Positions 39,340 through 47,661 of a stretch of 64,000 nucleotides of DNA are shown here, piece by piece. The DNA comes from an uncultured Alphaproteobacteria bacterium (lineage in GTDB: Bacteria; Pseudomonadota; Alphaproteobacteria; HIMB59). The stretch covers positions 186,001 through 250,000 of the forward strand of contig CABZCN010000001.1 of assembly GCA_902524245.1 (NCBI GenBank). The letters run 5' to 3'. How positions within the stretch are numbered: position 1 is the stretch's first letter; the number at the start of each line of letters is the position of its first letter. The translations under genes were made by a program, and so were the position numbers. The notes beneath the pieces were generated by a model. That model was not told where the DNA came from. It saw only the letters and a list, made by a program, of their open reading frames with translations, and did not search any database.

Positions 39340-40602
39340 ATGGTTCAAGAATATAAAAATACAGATTTAGATTTATTTCAGAAAATAGATTTAACCAATC
39401 CTAAAGATGAGTTATTAAAAAAAAATAAGATAGGTTCATCGCAACAAGAAAACAATAACATCAAATTTAATTATTTAAATCACGAGATTTCAAAATTTGA
39501 AAATTTAGAGAGTCATTTATCTCAAGATAAATCAAAAAAACTTGATGATATTTTATTCTCTCAAATCGATGTTGATGATTATGCTAGTTTCAAAAATATG
39601 TATCCTCATAATATTTCTCAACCTAAATTAAATGTAAATAAGCTTTCTGTAAAAAAACATATAAACGAGGATGGCTCTTATCCCAATTTAGTTTCAAAGA
39701 ATACAAAAGATAAAACCTCAGAGATATTTCAGGGAATTTACCCTGAGCCAAAGTTTTTACCAGGTGGTGATAAGTATTTATTAATAGAATTTGGTAATGT
39801 GATGAATTTAGAATTGAACTTTAAAGCTCAGGGGCTATCAAACTTAATTAAGACAGCAAATATAAAGGGAGTTTACGAAACACTCCCATGTTTTGCCTCG
39901 ATGATAGTTCATTACAATCCAGATGATATCGGCTATCAAGATTTAATTAATGAATTGAAATCATTGCTTAAAGATATGAAAGATAATGATGATACTGTTG
40001 TAAATAGCAGACTTTTTCATTTCCCAACTGTCTATCTTGACAAATGGACTAAAGAAGCAATTGAAGACTATATAGCTAAAATCACAATTAAAAAGCCAGA
40101 TCCTGAGTTCATTACAGAATTAAATCAATTAGATGATGTAAATCATTTTGTTAGAGTTCACTCTGGAACTGAGTATTGGGTGGCTTCGCTTGGTTTTTGG
40201 CCTGGTTTACCATTTACAATGCCTCTTGACCCTAGGTGCAAATTAACCGCTCCAAAGTATAACCCACCTAGAACGTGGACACCAAAAGGAACCGTGGGCA
40301 TGGGAGGATCATCCACAGCTATTTATCCTGATAGGCTACCTGGAGGTTATCAAATTTTTGGCAGAACTCCTGTACCCATTTGGGATCCTGACAAGAATTT
40401 TGATGTTTTCAAAGATAGTATTTGTCTATTTAGGCCAGGAGATAGAATTAAATTTGTGCCTTGTGATTATGATGAGTTTGAAATGATTGAAAAAAAAGTC
40501 GAAGATAAATCATATCGATATGATTTAATTGAAGAGCATAAATTTTCTATCAAAAAATATAAAAACTGGTTGTCTAAACTAGATTATAATAAGAAGTTTT
40601 AG
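39340..40602 (+). CDS. pxpB: 5-oxoprolinase subunit B (carboxyltransferase subunit B/KipI family) with ~130 aa N-terminal extension
   Basis: core from ~39733: YLLIEFGNVMNLELNFKAQGL...VHSGTEYWVASLGFWPGLPFTMPLDPR...TPKGTVGMGGSSTAIYPDRLPGGYQIFGRTP. Confidence 0.92.
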   Translation: MVQEYKNTDLDLFQKIDLTNPKDELLKKNKIGSSQQENNNIKFNYLNHEISKFENLESHLSQDKSKKLDDILFSQIDVDDYASFKNMYPHNISQPKLNVNKLSVKKHINEDGSYPNLVSKNTKDKTSEIFQGIYPEPKFLPGGDKYLLIEFGNVMNLELNFKAQGLSNLIKTANIKGVYETLPCFASMIVHYNPDDIGYQDLINELKSLLKDMKDNDDTVVNSRLFHFPTVYLDKWTKEAIEDYIAKITIKKPDPEFITELNQLDDVNHFVRVHSGTEYWVASLGFWPGLPFTMPLDPRCKLTAPKYNPPRTWTPKGTVGMGGSSTAIYPDRLPGGYQIFGRTPVPIWDPDKNFDVFKDSICLFRPGDRIKFVPCDYDEFEMIEKKVEDKSYRYDLIEEHKFSIKKYKNWLSKLDYNKKF

Positions 40603-41571
40603 ATGTTTGAAGTTATTAAACAAGGACTAGAAACATCAGTACAAGATTATCCCGGGAGAGTTGGTTATCTTAACCAAGGGTTTCCTCCCTCAGGGCCAAT
40701 GGATAGTTGGTCTTTTCGACTTGCCAATTTACTTGTAGGTAATGAAGAGAGTTTTGCAGCACTTGAGTGTCAGTACACTGGTCCAACTTTAAAATTTGAA
40801 AAAGATCACGTTATTGCGGTCTGTGGAGCAGATATGCAGCCCAAAATAAATGGTAATTCTATTCCTATGTGGGAGAGTGTTTTAATAAAATCTGGACAAA
40901 CTCTTGAAATGGGTTTCACAGTATCTGGTGCAAGATCTTATGTGTCTTTTGCTGGGGGCATTGAGTCAGAAAAATGGCTTAACTCTCAATCAACTTTTCA
41001 CAAAGCTGGCGTTGGTGGCATTGATGGACATGCTTTGAAAGACGGTCAAAGAATTCCTTTAGGTCAAGCAAATGGGAAGATCGGCAGAAAAATAAGAACT
41101 GACTCAATTCCAGAGATTAGCAATAGTGGTATTTGGGAAATTGAGGTTGTACGTGGACCAAATGATGATTGGCTTGACGATGAAGGATATGACACTTTTC
41201 TTAAAGCAGAGTGGAAACTTCAAGCAAGAAGTGATCGTACTGGATTTAGGTTGGATGGGCCCACTTTAAGTTTTACCGAAAAAGCTACAAACAAATCTCC
41301 TGAACATGGCTATGAACCCTCAAATATAATAGATCAGGGCTACCCAATTGGTGGTATTAATTTGGCGGGTCAAACTCCAATAATACTTGTAAATGATGGA
41401 CCAAGCATGGGTGGATTTATTGTACCTTTTACTGTTCCATCAGCCTCTTTTTGGAAACTAGGACAAGCTAAACCAAATGAAAAATTTAAGTTTAAAGAAA
41501 TAACCGTTCAAGAGGCACAGGAAATGAGATCAGAACAAACCTCCATCTGCTCAATGGGAAGCATTATATAA
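40603..41571 (+). CDS. pxpC: 5-oxoprolinase subunit C (carboxyltransferase subunit A/KipA family)
   Basis: LETSVQDYPGRVGYLNQGFPPSGPMDSWSFRLANLLVGN...RSDRTGFRLDGP...NDGPSMGGFIVPFTV. Confidence 0.94.
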   Translation: MFEVIKQGLETSVQDYPGRVGYLNQGFPPSGPMDSWSFRLANLLVGNEESFAALECQYTGPTLKFEKDHVIAVCGADMQPKINGNSIPMWESVLIKSGQTLEMGFTVSGARSYVSFAGGIESEKWLNSQSTFHKAGVGGIDGHALKDGQRIPLGQANGKIGRKIRTDSIPEISNSGIWEIEVVRGPNDDWLDDEGYDTFLKAEWKLQARSDRTGFRLDGPTLSFTEKATNKSPEHGYEPSNIIDQGYPIGGINLAGQTPIILVNDGPSMGGFIVPFTVPSASFWKLGQAKPNEKFKFKEITVQEAQEMRSEQTSICSMGSII

Positions 41572-41572
41572 T

Positions 41573-41791
41573 ATGTCTACAGAGGTTTTAACGTCAGTTC
41601 CAGGTAACATATGGAAAGTTTTAGTTGAAGTTGGTGATGAAGTAAGTGAGGGAGATATATTATTTATTATGGAAGTTATGAAATCAGAGGTCAATCATAA
41701 CGCTCCTGTTAGTGGAACGATAACTCAAGTTAATATTAGGAATGACCAAGAGGGTGTAAGCCCTGGCACTGTTGCTATTATCATAGATTAA
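41573..41791 (+). CDS. biotin carboxyl carrier protein
   Basis: 72 aa biotinyl domain; GDEVSEGDILFIMEVMKSEVNHNAPVSGTI with EVMKSE biotinylation site. Confidence 0.9.
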   Translation: MSTEVLTSVPGNIWKVLVEVGDEVSEGDILFIMEVMKSEVNHNAPVSGTITQVNIRNDQEGVSPGTVAIIID

Positions 41792-42406
41792 ATGACAGAT
41801 ATTCCACTTTTATATAATGGGCCTACTTCTCCTTTTGGAAGAAAATGTAAAGTATCTGCTCTTGTACTAGACGTTGCTCATAAAGAAGAAAAAATAAATA
41901 TTTATAAATCTAGATTTCTAGATGAATTTAATCCATTAAGACAAGTTCCTACTTTAATAGTTGGTGATAAAACGATTACAGACAGTGATAATATTTGTTT
42001 ATACTTTGATAGTATTTCAAAAAAAGACTCTATATATCCAAAAGATCGTTATTGGGAAAGTATGACAATGATAAGTGTTTCAAATGGAATTATGGAAAAT
42101 GCAGTTAATCGTTATATAGAAATGTCAGCTATACCAGAATTAGAGCAAAGACATAAATCTATAGAACGATATGAGAAAAAAATTTTAAGATCTATTGATT
42201 GGATTGAAAGAAAATATGATGAGTTCGTAACTGACAAGTTAACGATTGATCAAATTTCTGTTGCCTGTGCATTAGACTATACATCTTTTAGATTTACTAA
42301 TGCTTGGGGAGAAAATAATGTTAAATTAAAAAAATGGTTAGAAAATATTACCAAGAATGATTTTATGAAATCAACATTACCTGGAGAGAGTTTTAAGTAT
42401 GAATAA
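41792..42406 (+). CDS. glutathione S-transferase-like protein
   Basis: LLYNGPTSPFGRKCKVSALVLDV...PLRQVPTLIVGDKTITDSDNICLYFDS. Confidence 0.87.
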   Translation: MTDIPLLYNGPTSPFGRKCKVSALVLDVAHKEEKINIYKSRFLDEFNPLRQVPTLIVGDKTITDSDNICLYFDSISKKDSIYPKDRYWESMTMISVSNGIMENAVNRYIEMSAIPELEQRHKSIERYEKKILRSIDWIERKYDEFVTDKLTIDQISVACALDYTSFRFTNAWGENNVKLKKWLENITKNDFMKSTLPGESFKYE

Positions 42407-42449
42407 AAGATTTAGAAAATTTTTTCTACAAATGATACATTATAAGTTG

Positions 42450-42947
42450 ATGAGATATATTTTTGTACTTCTTCTAAGTTTGCCATTATTATCGATGAAT
42501 TTGAATGCAGAGTATGAGATGCACATCCCAAATTGTACTCAAAAAGGTGTTGAAAATTGCGGTGGTTTTTTATTTGATAATGAAACTGGGGATGTCCTTT
42601 TTTGCGGTTCTGAGAGTTGTATCGATTTAAAACTTCCAAAATCTTGGAAGGCAAAACAGAAAGATAAACTATCAAAACAAGATCAAATATTAGAAATGCT
42701 CTCCAATATTCAAGTTGGATCTGTCAACACAGTTCAAAATGTTGAGCCTTCCTCAGATACAAAAATTGTAAATCAGGAAGTAAAATCAGAAGAAAAGAAA
42801 GAAGAAAAAGAGGTTGTCAAAAAAGAAGAGAAAAAAGAGAAGAAGATAGAAAAGTGTGACAAAGAAAAGAAAAGTTTGTGTAAAGGTTCTGGTGGCATGC
42901 AACTTGGAGGAACCGGAATGAAACTTAAGAAACCAACCAAAAAATAG
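42450..42947 (+). CDS. hypothetical exported protein with Lys/Glu-rich tail
   Basis: signal peptide MRYIFVLLLSLPLLSMNLNA after start correction to 42450; EEKKEEKEVVKKEEKKEKK tract. Confidence 0.55.
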   Translation: MRYIFVLLLSLPLLSMNLNAEYEMHIPNCTQKGVENCGGFLFDNETGDVLFCGSESCIDLKLPKSWKAKQKDKLSKQDQILEMLSNIQVGSVNTVQNVEPSSDTKIVNQEVKSEEKKEEKEVVKKEEKKEKKIEKCDKEKKSLCKGSGGMQLGGTGMKLKKPTKK

Positions 42948-42948
42948 T

Positions 42949-43176
42949 TTGAAAAAAAAACAAAAGAGATCAATAGCTTCTTTAATATTAATAAGAGAAA
43001 AACTTGCCCATGACCTATGTAATGAGATTTATATGAGTAAAGATGAAGCTTATGAAATTATAGATTTTTCTTTCCAGCTTAGTGATAAATTACCTGAAAC
43101 TTATGATCAGCTGAAATCAGAAATAAAGTCTTATATAATTATTAATATGTTATCTCTAGTTACTAAATTCCACTAG
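42949..43176 (+). CDS. hypothetical small protein
   Basis: 75 aa ORF immediately downstream; non-ATG start likely. Confidence 0.35.
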   Translation: MKKKQKRSIASLILIREKLAHDLCNEIYMSKDEAYEIIDFSFQLSDKLPETYDQLKSEIKSYIIINMLSLVTKFH

Positions 43177-43840
43177 TATCTATTTCTTCTTTTGAAATAT
43201 TTTCTTTATTTTCATCAAGTAAATTTTCATAATTCGAATTTTCATCACTTAAATAAGTACTATCGCTTAAAATTATATCCATTCTTCTATTATTAAAGCT
43301 ATAATCACAGGTAACTGAGAAAATTAACTCATTACTATTAGACTTATTGCTAAGATAAATTTCCCAGGTTGTTTTACTTTTAAGTTTATTTGGAAATTGT
43401 TTAACTTCAGTTTGAAATAATTCGGTGTTTTTCTTTTGAAATGAATTAATAAATCTATCTTGAATGTCAAGGCACTCTACAGGACTAAGTTGTAATTGAT
43501 TATTTGAGCCGTGAATCTCGTAAATATTTCCTGTTTTTGTTGATTTTAATGTGTACTCAGTAAGATACTTGTTTGCTATCAAGACGTTGTCCTCTTTAAT
43601 AGAGATGCTCTCAATATTACCTTTCTTCAATTTTATACTACCATCATTTTCATACCTAAGAATGTCCTCGTACAATTTATAACCAAAAAGCTCAATTGAT
43701 TGTGCATTCAAACAAAAAAACATGCTAACTGTGAATAATGTCTTAAACATAAGGAATTTTAACATTGATTTAGTTCTTTGAAATAGTGTTGAGCGGATAT
43801 GGAACATCTTTGATAGAAAATTTATGACAATATTCAACAC
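43163..43840 (-). CDS. hypothetical exported protein
   Basis: internal Met with signal peptide MLKFLMFKTLFTVSMFFCLNAQS; coding-like composition. Confidence 0.5.
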   Translation of the reverse strand: MLNIVINFLSKMFHIRSTLFQRTKSMLKFLMFKTLFTVSMFFCLNAQSIELFGYKLYEDILRYENDGSIKLKKGNIESISIKEDNVLIANKYLTEYTLKSTKTGNIYEIHGSNNQLQLSPVECLDIQDRFINSFQKKNTELFQTEVKQFPNKLKSKTTWEIYLSNKSNSNELIFSVTCDYSFNNRRMDIILSDSTYLSDENSNYENLLDENKENISKEEIDTSGI

Positions 43841-44219
43841 CCTCTAAAAGTTTTGACCATAGTTCGTTTGCATCCTTTTCTAATTCTGGGATCGAATATG
43901 ATGCTAAGCTTAAAAACCATATCTTAAAAGAGTCCTTTGATAGTCTATCGACATTTGAATTAACTAATGTGGAAAAAGTATCTTTCCACTGTAGTAAGAG
44001 AACATCAGCTTCTTTTTTTGATAAATTCTGTGGTGATATAAAGTATTTTTTTTGAAGTGTTGATTTATCTTGTTCTAGAATAGATGTTTTAAATTGGAAT
44101 GCATTATCAAGAATTGATGCTTTTTCTTTACTATCATTTATTTCAATCCAATTAATAAAACCTTTCAATAATCTTGAGCATATGTCATGGAGTTGTTCAT
44201 TATCTATTTCTTCATTCAT
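43770..44219 (-). CDS. hypothetical protein downstream of the ParA-like gene
   Basis: 149 aa ORF 15 nt from the ParA-like stop; no family recognised. Confidence 0.55.
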   Translation of the reverse strand: MNEEIDNEQLHDICSRLLKGFINWIEINDSKEKASILDNAFQFKTSILEQDKSTLQKKYFISPQNLSKKEADVLLLQWKDTFSTLVNSNVDRLSKDSFKIWFLSLASYSIPELEKDANELWSKLLEGVEYCHKFSIKDVPYPLNTISKN

Positions 44220-44234
44220 ATAATTTATTAAAAT

Positions 44235-44873
44235 TTAAAATTTCAAGAATGACTGTATCTCTTTTGCTAGAGCCAACATTTCTAAACACCCTTTTCCAGT
44301 TCTTTGTTTTTCTACTACTGTTAACCCTAATCCCATAGTTGATACAAATATTTGTCTATTACCCAAAATCGTCTTTGCTTTTTTAACATTCATTTTATTA
44401 ACAAATTTATGTGCTTCTTGAATAAGTTTAGATTTTGCATTTGCTCTATTAATGAGTATTAATATCTCTCTTTTTTCTCTTTTCGCTAATTCAATTATGG
44501 ACTCCGTGGCCCAAAAATCCACTTGAGAGGGGGATATCGGTATAATGACAAGGTCAGCTATTTCAATTGCTGGTCTTCCATCTGCGTCAATTTTGGGAGG
44601 AGTATCAATTATTACTAAATCAGATTTTTCTTTAAGCGTTTTAGCCTCATACTGTGCGCCCCAGAGGCTTGCTGTTTTAAACTGAATCATATTTTTATTT
44701 TTAAGTTTTTCATTTCTGGTGAGAAACCACTTACCTAAACTGCCTTGAGGGTCTGTGTCGAGTAATGTCGTGGATAAATTATTTTTTAAAGAATAAACAG
44801 CAGCTAAATTTGCAGCTATAGTGGTTTTTCCAGAGCCTCCTTTTTGTTGAGCGATGGTAATAACCTTAGACAC
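44235..44873 (-). CDS. ParA/MinD-like ATPase (orphan)
   Basis: deviant Walker A QQKGGSGKTTIAANLA; LLDTDPQGSLGKW; LVIIDTPP; no ParB nearby. Confidence 0.92.
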   Translation of the reverse strand: MSKVITIAQQKGGSGKTTIAANLAAVYSLKNNLSTTLLDTDPQGSLGKWFLTRNEKLKNKNMIQFKTASLWGAQYEAKTLKEKSDLVIIDTPPKIDADGRPAIEIADLVIIPISPSQVDFWATESIIELAKREKREILILINRANAKSKLIQEAHKFVNKMNVKKAKTILGNRQIFVSTMGLGLTVVEKQRTGKGCLEMLALAKEIQSFLKF

Positions 44874-45002
44874 AATTCAAGTATAAAAGTAAAAAACTCT
44901 TAAGAAAGCCTTATTAAAAAAAAGTTGTGGGTTGATAGGTGCTTAAAATAGGTTTCTTAAAATTATATAGGAAATAAACCCCATATCATTTATATTGCTA
45001 TC

Positions 45003-46166
45003 GTGAAAGCGTTTCAATTCAATACTACTCCTGGAATAAGATTTGGAAGTGATTATTCAGTAAGCACAGCAGAGGAAGTCTCTAAAAAACTTGGTAACAA
45101 AATACTATTTGTAACTGATCCGGGTTTAGTAAAAATTGGATTACACGAAAAAACAATTATTGAGCTTCAAAAATACTCTGAAATTTTAATTTTTGATAAT
45201 GTTGAAGCTGACCCATCTATAAAAACACTTATGAATTGTGTTCAACAGGGAAGAGATTTTAATGCAACAGGTGTAATTGGATTTGGTGGTGGATCATCAA
45301 TGGACGTATCAAAATTAACTGCACTTTTGATTGGCTCAGACGAAAATATTCATGAAGCTTGGGGAGTGGCTAATGCTAAAGGGCCTAGGCTACCTCTTGC
45401 TCTTTACCCAACAACTTCTGGTACTGGTTCTGAAGTAACTCCAATTTCTATTATCACACAAGAAGATTTAGAAAAAAAAGGAGTTTCCTCTCCTATTATA
45501 CTTCCAGACCTTGCAATTCTTGATCCATTATTAACAATCGGTCTTCCCCCTCACATTACTGCTGCTACTGGTATTGATGCAATGGTCCACGCGATAGAGT
45601 CTTATGCTTCAAAAAGTGTGAACAATAATTTGATCTCCCAAACACTTGCAAAGGAAGCATTGAAGCTTTTAGGTAGTTCTATAAGACAAGCTGTCATTAA
45701 CGGAAAGGATATTGAAGCAAGATCAAATATGCTTGTTGGCTCTATGTTAGCAGGTGTCTCCTTTGGAAACTCTCCAGTTGCCGGCGTTCATGCTTTGGCA
45801 TATCCGATTGGAGGAACTTATCATGTCCCTCACGGTCTTTCCAACGCACTTGTCCTGCCATATGTGTTAAGATTTAATATATCTGATCAAAATGCATCAA
45901 AACTTTACAGTGAAATAGCCCCAATTGTTTTTCCAGATATTGATACAAGCACCAGCACTCAAGATATTTCTTCAAAATTCATTGAAAAGTTGTCAGATCT
46001 ATCAGGCGAATTAGGTTTAGAACAAAGATTAAGAGATCTCGACATCCCTGAAACTGCATGCGAAACAATGGCTAAAGATGCTATGAAACAAACCCGATTA
46101 CTAATCAATAATCCAAGAGAAATATCTGAAAAAGATGCTTTTGATATTTATAGGTCTGCATGGTAA
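45003..46166 (+). CDS. iron-containing alcohol dehydrogenase
   Basis: VIGFGGGSSMDVSKLTALL...YPTTSGTGSEVTPISIIT...GIDAMVHAIESYAS...HALAYPIGGTYHVPHGLSNAL. Confidence 0.95.
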   Translation: MKAFQFNTTPGIRFGSDYSVSTAEEVSKKLGNKILFVTDPGLVKIGLHEKTIIELQKYSEILIFDNVEADPSIKTLMNCVQQGRDFNATGVIGFGGGSSMDVSKLTALLIGSDENIHEAWGVANAKGPRLPLALYPTTSGTGSEVTPISIITQEDLEKKGVSSPIILPDLAILDPLLTIGLPPHITAATGIDAMVHAIESYASKSVNNNLISQTLAKEALKLLGSSIRQAVINGKDIEARSNMLVGSMLAGVSFGNSPVAGVHALAYPIGGTYHVPHGLSNALVLPYVLRFNISDQNASKLYSEIAPIVFPDIDTSTSTQDISSKFIEKLSDLSGELGLEQRLRDLDIPETACETMAKDAMKQTRLLINNPREISEKDAFDIYRSAW

Positions 46167-46240
46167 AAACTTCATCTGATAAGAGATGGTAAATTTATCA
46201 TCTTGAATTATTAAGATTTTAAACTAAATAATATGAAAAA

Positions 46241-46942
46241 ATGTTAAGTGTAATAGATATTTCTAAAAATTTTGGCGATTTTACTGCCATTAATAAACTC
46301 TCTTTTGAGGTCAAAGTTGGTGATGTGATGGGGTTCCTTGGACCTAATGGTGCTGGCAAAACAACTTCTATGAGGGTAATAACAGGTTATCTGAAATCTG
46401 ACAGTGGAAACGTTATCATAAACAATAAGGACATTGAAATAGATCCCATTCACACAAAGTCAATGATTGGCTACTTACCTGAAGGTGTTCCCCTTTATTT
46501 GGACTTTTCTCCATATCTTTACCTAGACTACGTTTGCCAGGTAAGAAATATAAAAAATTCAAAAGCAGCAATCAAAAAAGTAATTAATGATCTACAACTA
46601 GAAGAAGTAAAAGATGTTCCCATTGAAACTTTATCAAAAGGTTTTAAAAGACGTGTTGGAATTGCTCAGGCTCTTATACATAATCCCAAATTACTGATCT
46701 TAGATGAACCAACTGATGGATTGGATCCCCTTCAAAAATTTGAAGTAAGAAAATTAATTAAAAAATTATCTAAAACAAAAGCAATTATAATTTCTACACA
46801 CATTCTTGATGAAGTCCCAGAGGTTTGTAATAAGTGTCTTATAATTAATGATGGACAAAAAGTTTTTGAGGGAACCCCAGCACAACTTAAGAAAAAAATT
46901 GGTAAATCCCTTGATGAAAAATTTAGAAAGTTGGTAAGCTGA
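46241..46942 (+). CDS. ABC transporter ATP-binding protein (GldA-like)
   Basis: GPNGAGKTTSMRVITGYL, LSKGFKRRVGIAQAL, LILDEPTDGLDP; operon with GldF/GldG-like genes. Confidence 0.93.
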   Translation: MLSVIDISKNFGDFTAINKLSFEVKVGDVMGFLGPNGAGKTTSMRVITGYLKSDSGNVIINNKDIEIDPIHTKSMIGYLPEGVPLYLDFSPYLYLDYVCQVRNIKNSKAAIKKVINDLQLEEVKDVPIETLSKGFKRRVGIAQALIHNPKLLILDEPTDGLDPLQKFEVRKLIKKLSKTKAIIISTHILDEVPEVCNKCLIINDGQKVFEGTPAQLKKKIGKSLDEKFRKLVS

Positions 46943-47661
46943 TGTTGGCACTAATTAAAAGAGAACTTAAATTATATTTTATTACTCCTGTAGCCTATAT
47001 TTTTACTGCAATATTTATTTTGACCTCTATGTCCTTGACATTTTATTTTGGCTCATTTTTCTCCTCAGGAGTTGCAGACTTAACGGTTTTTTTTAGTTTT
47101 ATTCCGTGGGTTTTTATTTTCTTTGTCTCTGCAGTTACTATGAAGAGTTGGTCCGAGGAAAAAAGACTCGGCACTATTGAATTATTAATGACTTTGCCAA
47201 TTCCTTTGTGGAAGATAGTGTTGAGTAAATTTTTCGCAACTTGGGCTTTTGTTATATTCTCAGTTGTTTTGACCTTTCCTATTTGGATTACAGTAAATTA
47301 TCTTGGAAACCCTGATAACCTTGTAATTATTGGTCAATATCTTGGGGTTATTATCATGGCAGGTGCTTATGTCTCTCTAGGAATTTTCTTTTCATCATTA
47401 ACTAACAATCAAATAATTGCCTTTATTTTATCCATTTTAGTCTCATTTCTTTTCACCATAAGTGGATTTCCTCTTATGATTAATTTTATAACTGGGATTT
47501 TACCCATTGAAATAGTGGAACTCATTTCTAGTTTTAGCTTTTTGACTCACTTCTCAAGTATCCAAACGGGTTTCTTCTCAATTAAAGGATTGTTTTTCTT
47601 TTTGTCCTTTATTGCTCTTTGGAATTATTTAACAATTATAAAATTTTTAAATCGAGACTAA
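46942..47661 (+). CDS. ABC transporter permease (GldF-like)
   Basis: six TMs; MKSWSEEKRLGTIELLMTLPIPLWKIVLSKF. Confidence 0.9.
   Translation: MLALIKRELKLYFITPVAYIFTAIFILTSMSLTFYFGSFFSSGVADLTVFFSFIPWVFIFFVSAVTMKSWSEEKRLGTIELLMTLPIPLWKIVLSKFFATWAFVIFSVVLTFPIWITVNYLGNPDNLVIIGQYLGVIIMAGAYVSLGIFFSSLTNNQIIAFILSILVSFLFTISGFPLMINFITGILPIEIVELISSFSFLTHFSSIQTGFFSIKGLFFFLSFIALWNYLTIIKFLNRD

Noticed and set aside
35444-41571. Urea amidolyase (urea carboxylase/allophanate hydrolase)
   Set aside because: LamB/YcsF (PxpA) is present and no amidase-type allophanate hydrolase is seen; the KipI/KipA-like pair with PxpA fits the 5-oxoprolinase family better.
44235-44873. Plasmid partition system
   Set aside because: No ParB, parS or replication gene nearby; flanks are chromosomal metabolic genes.
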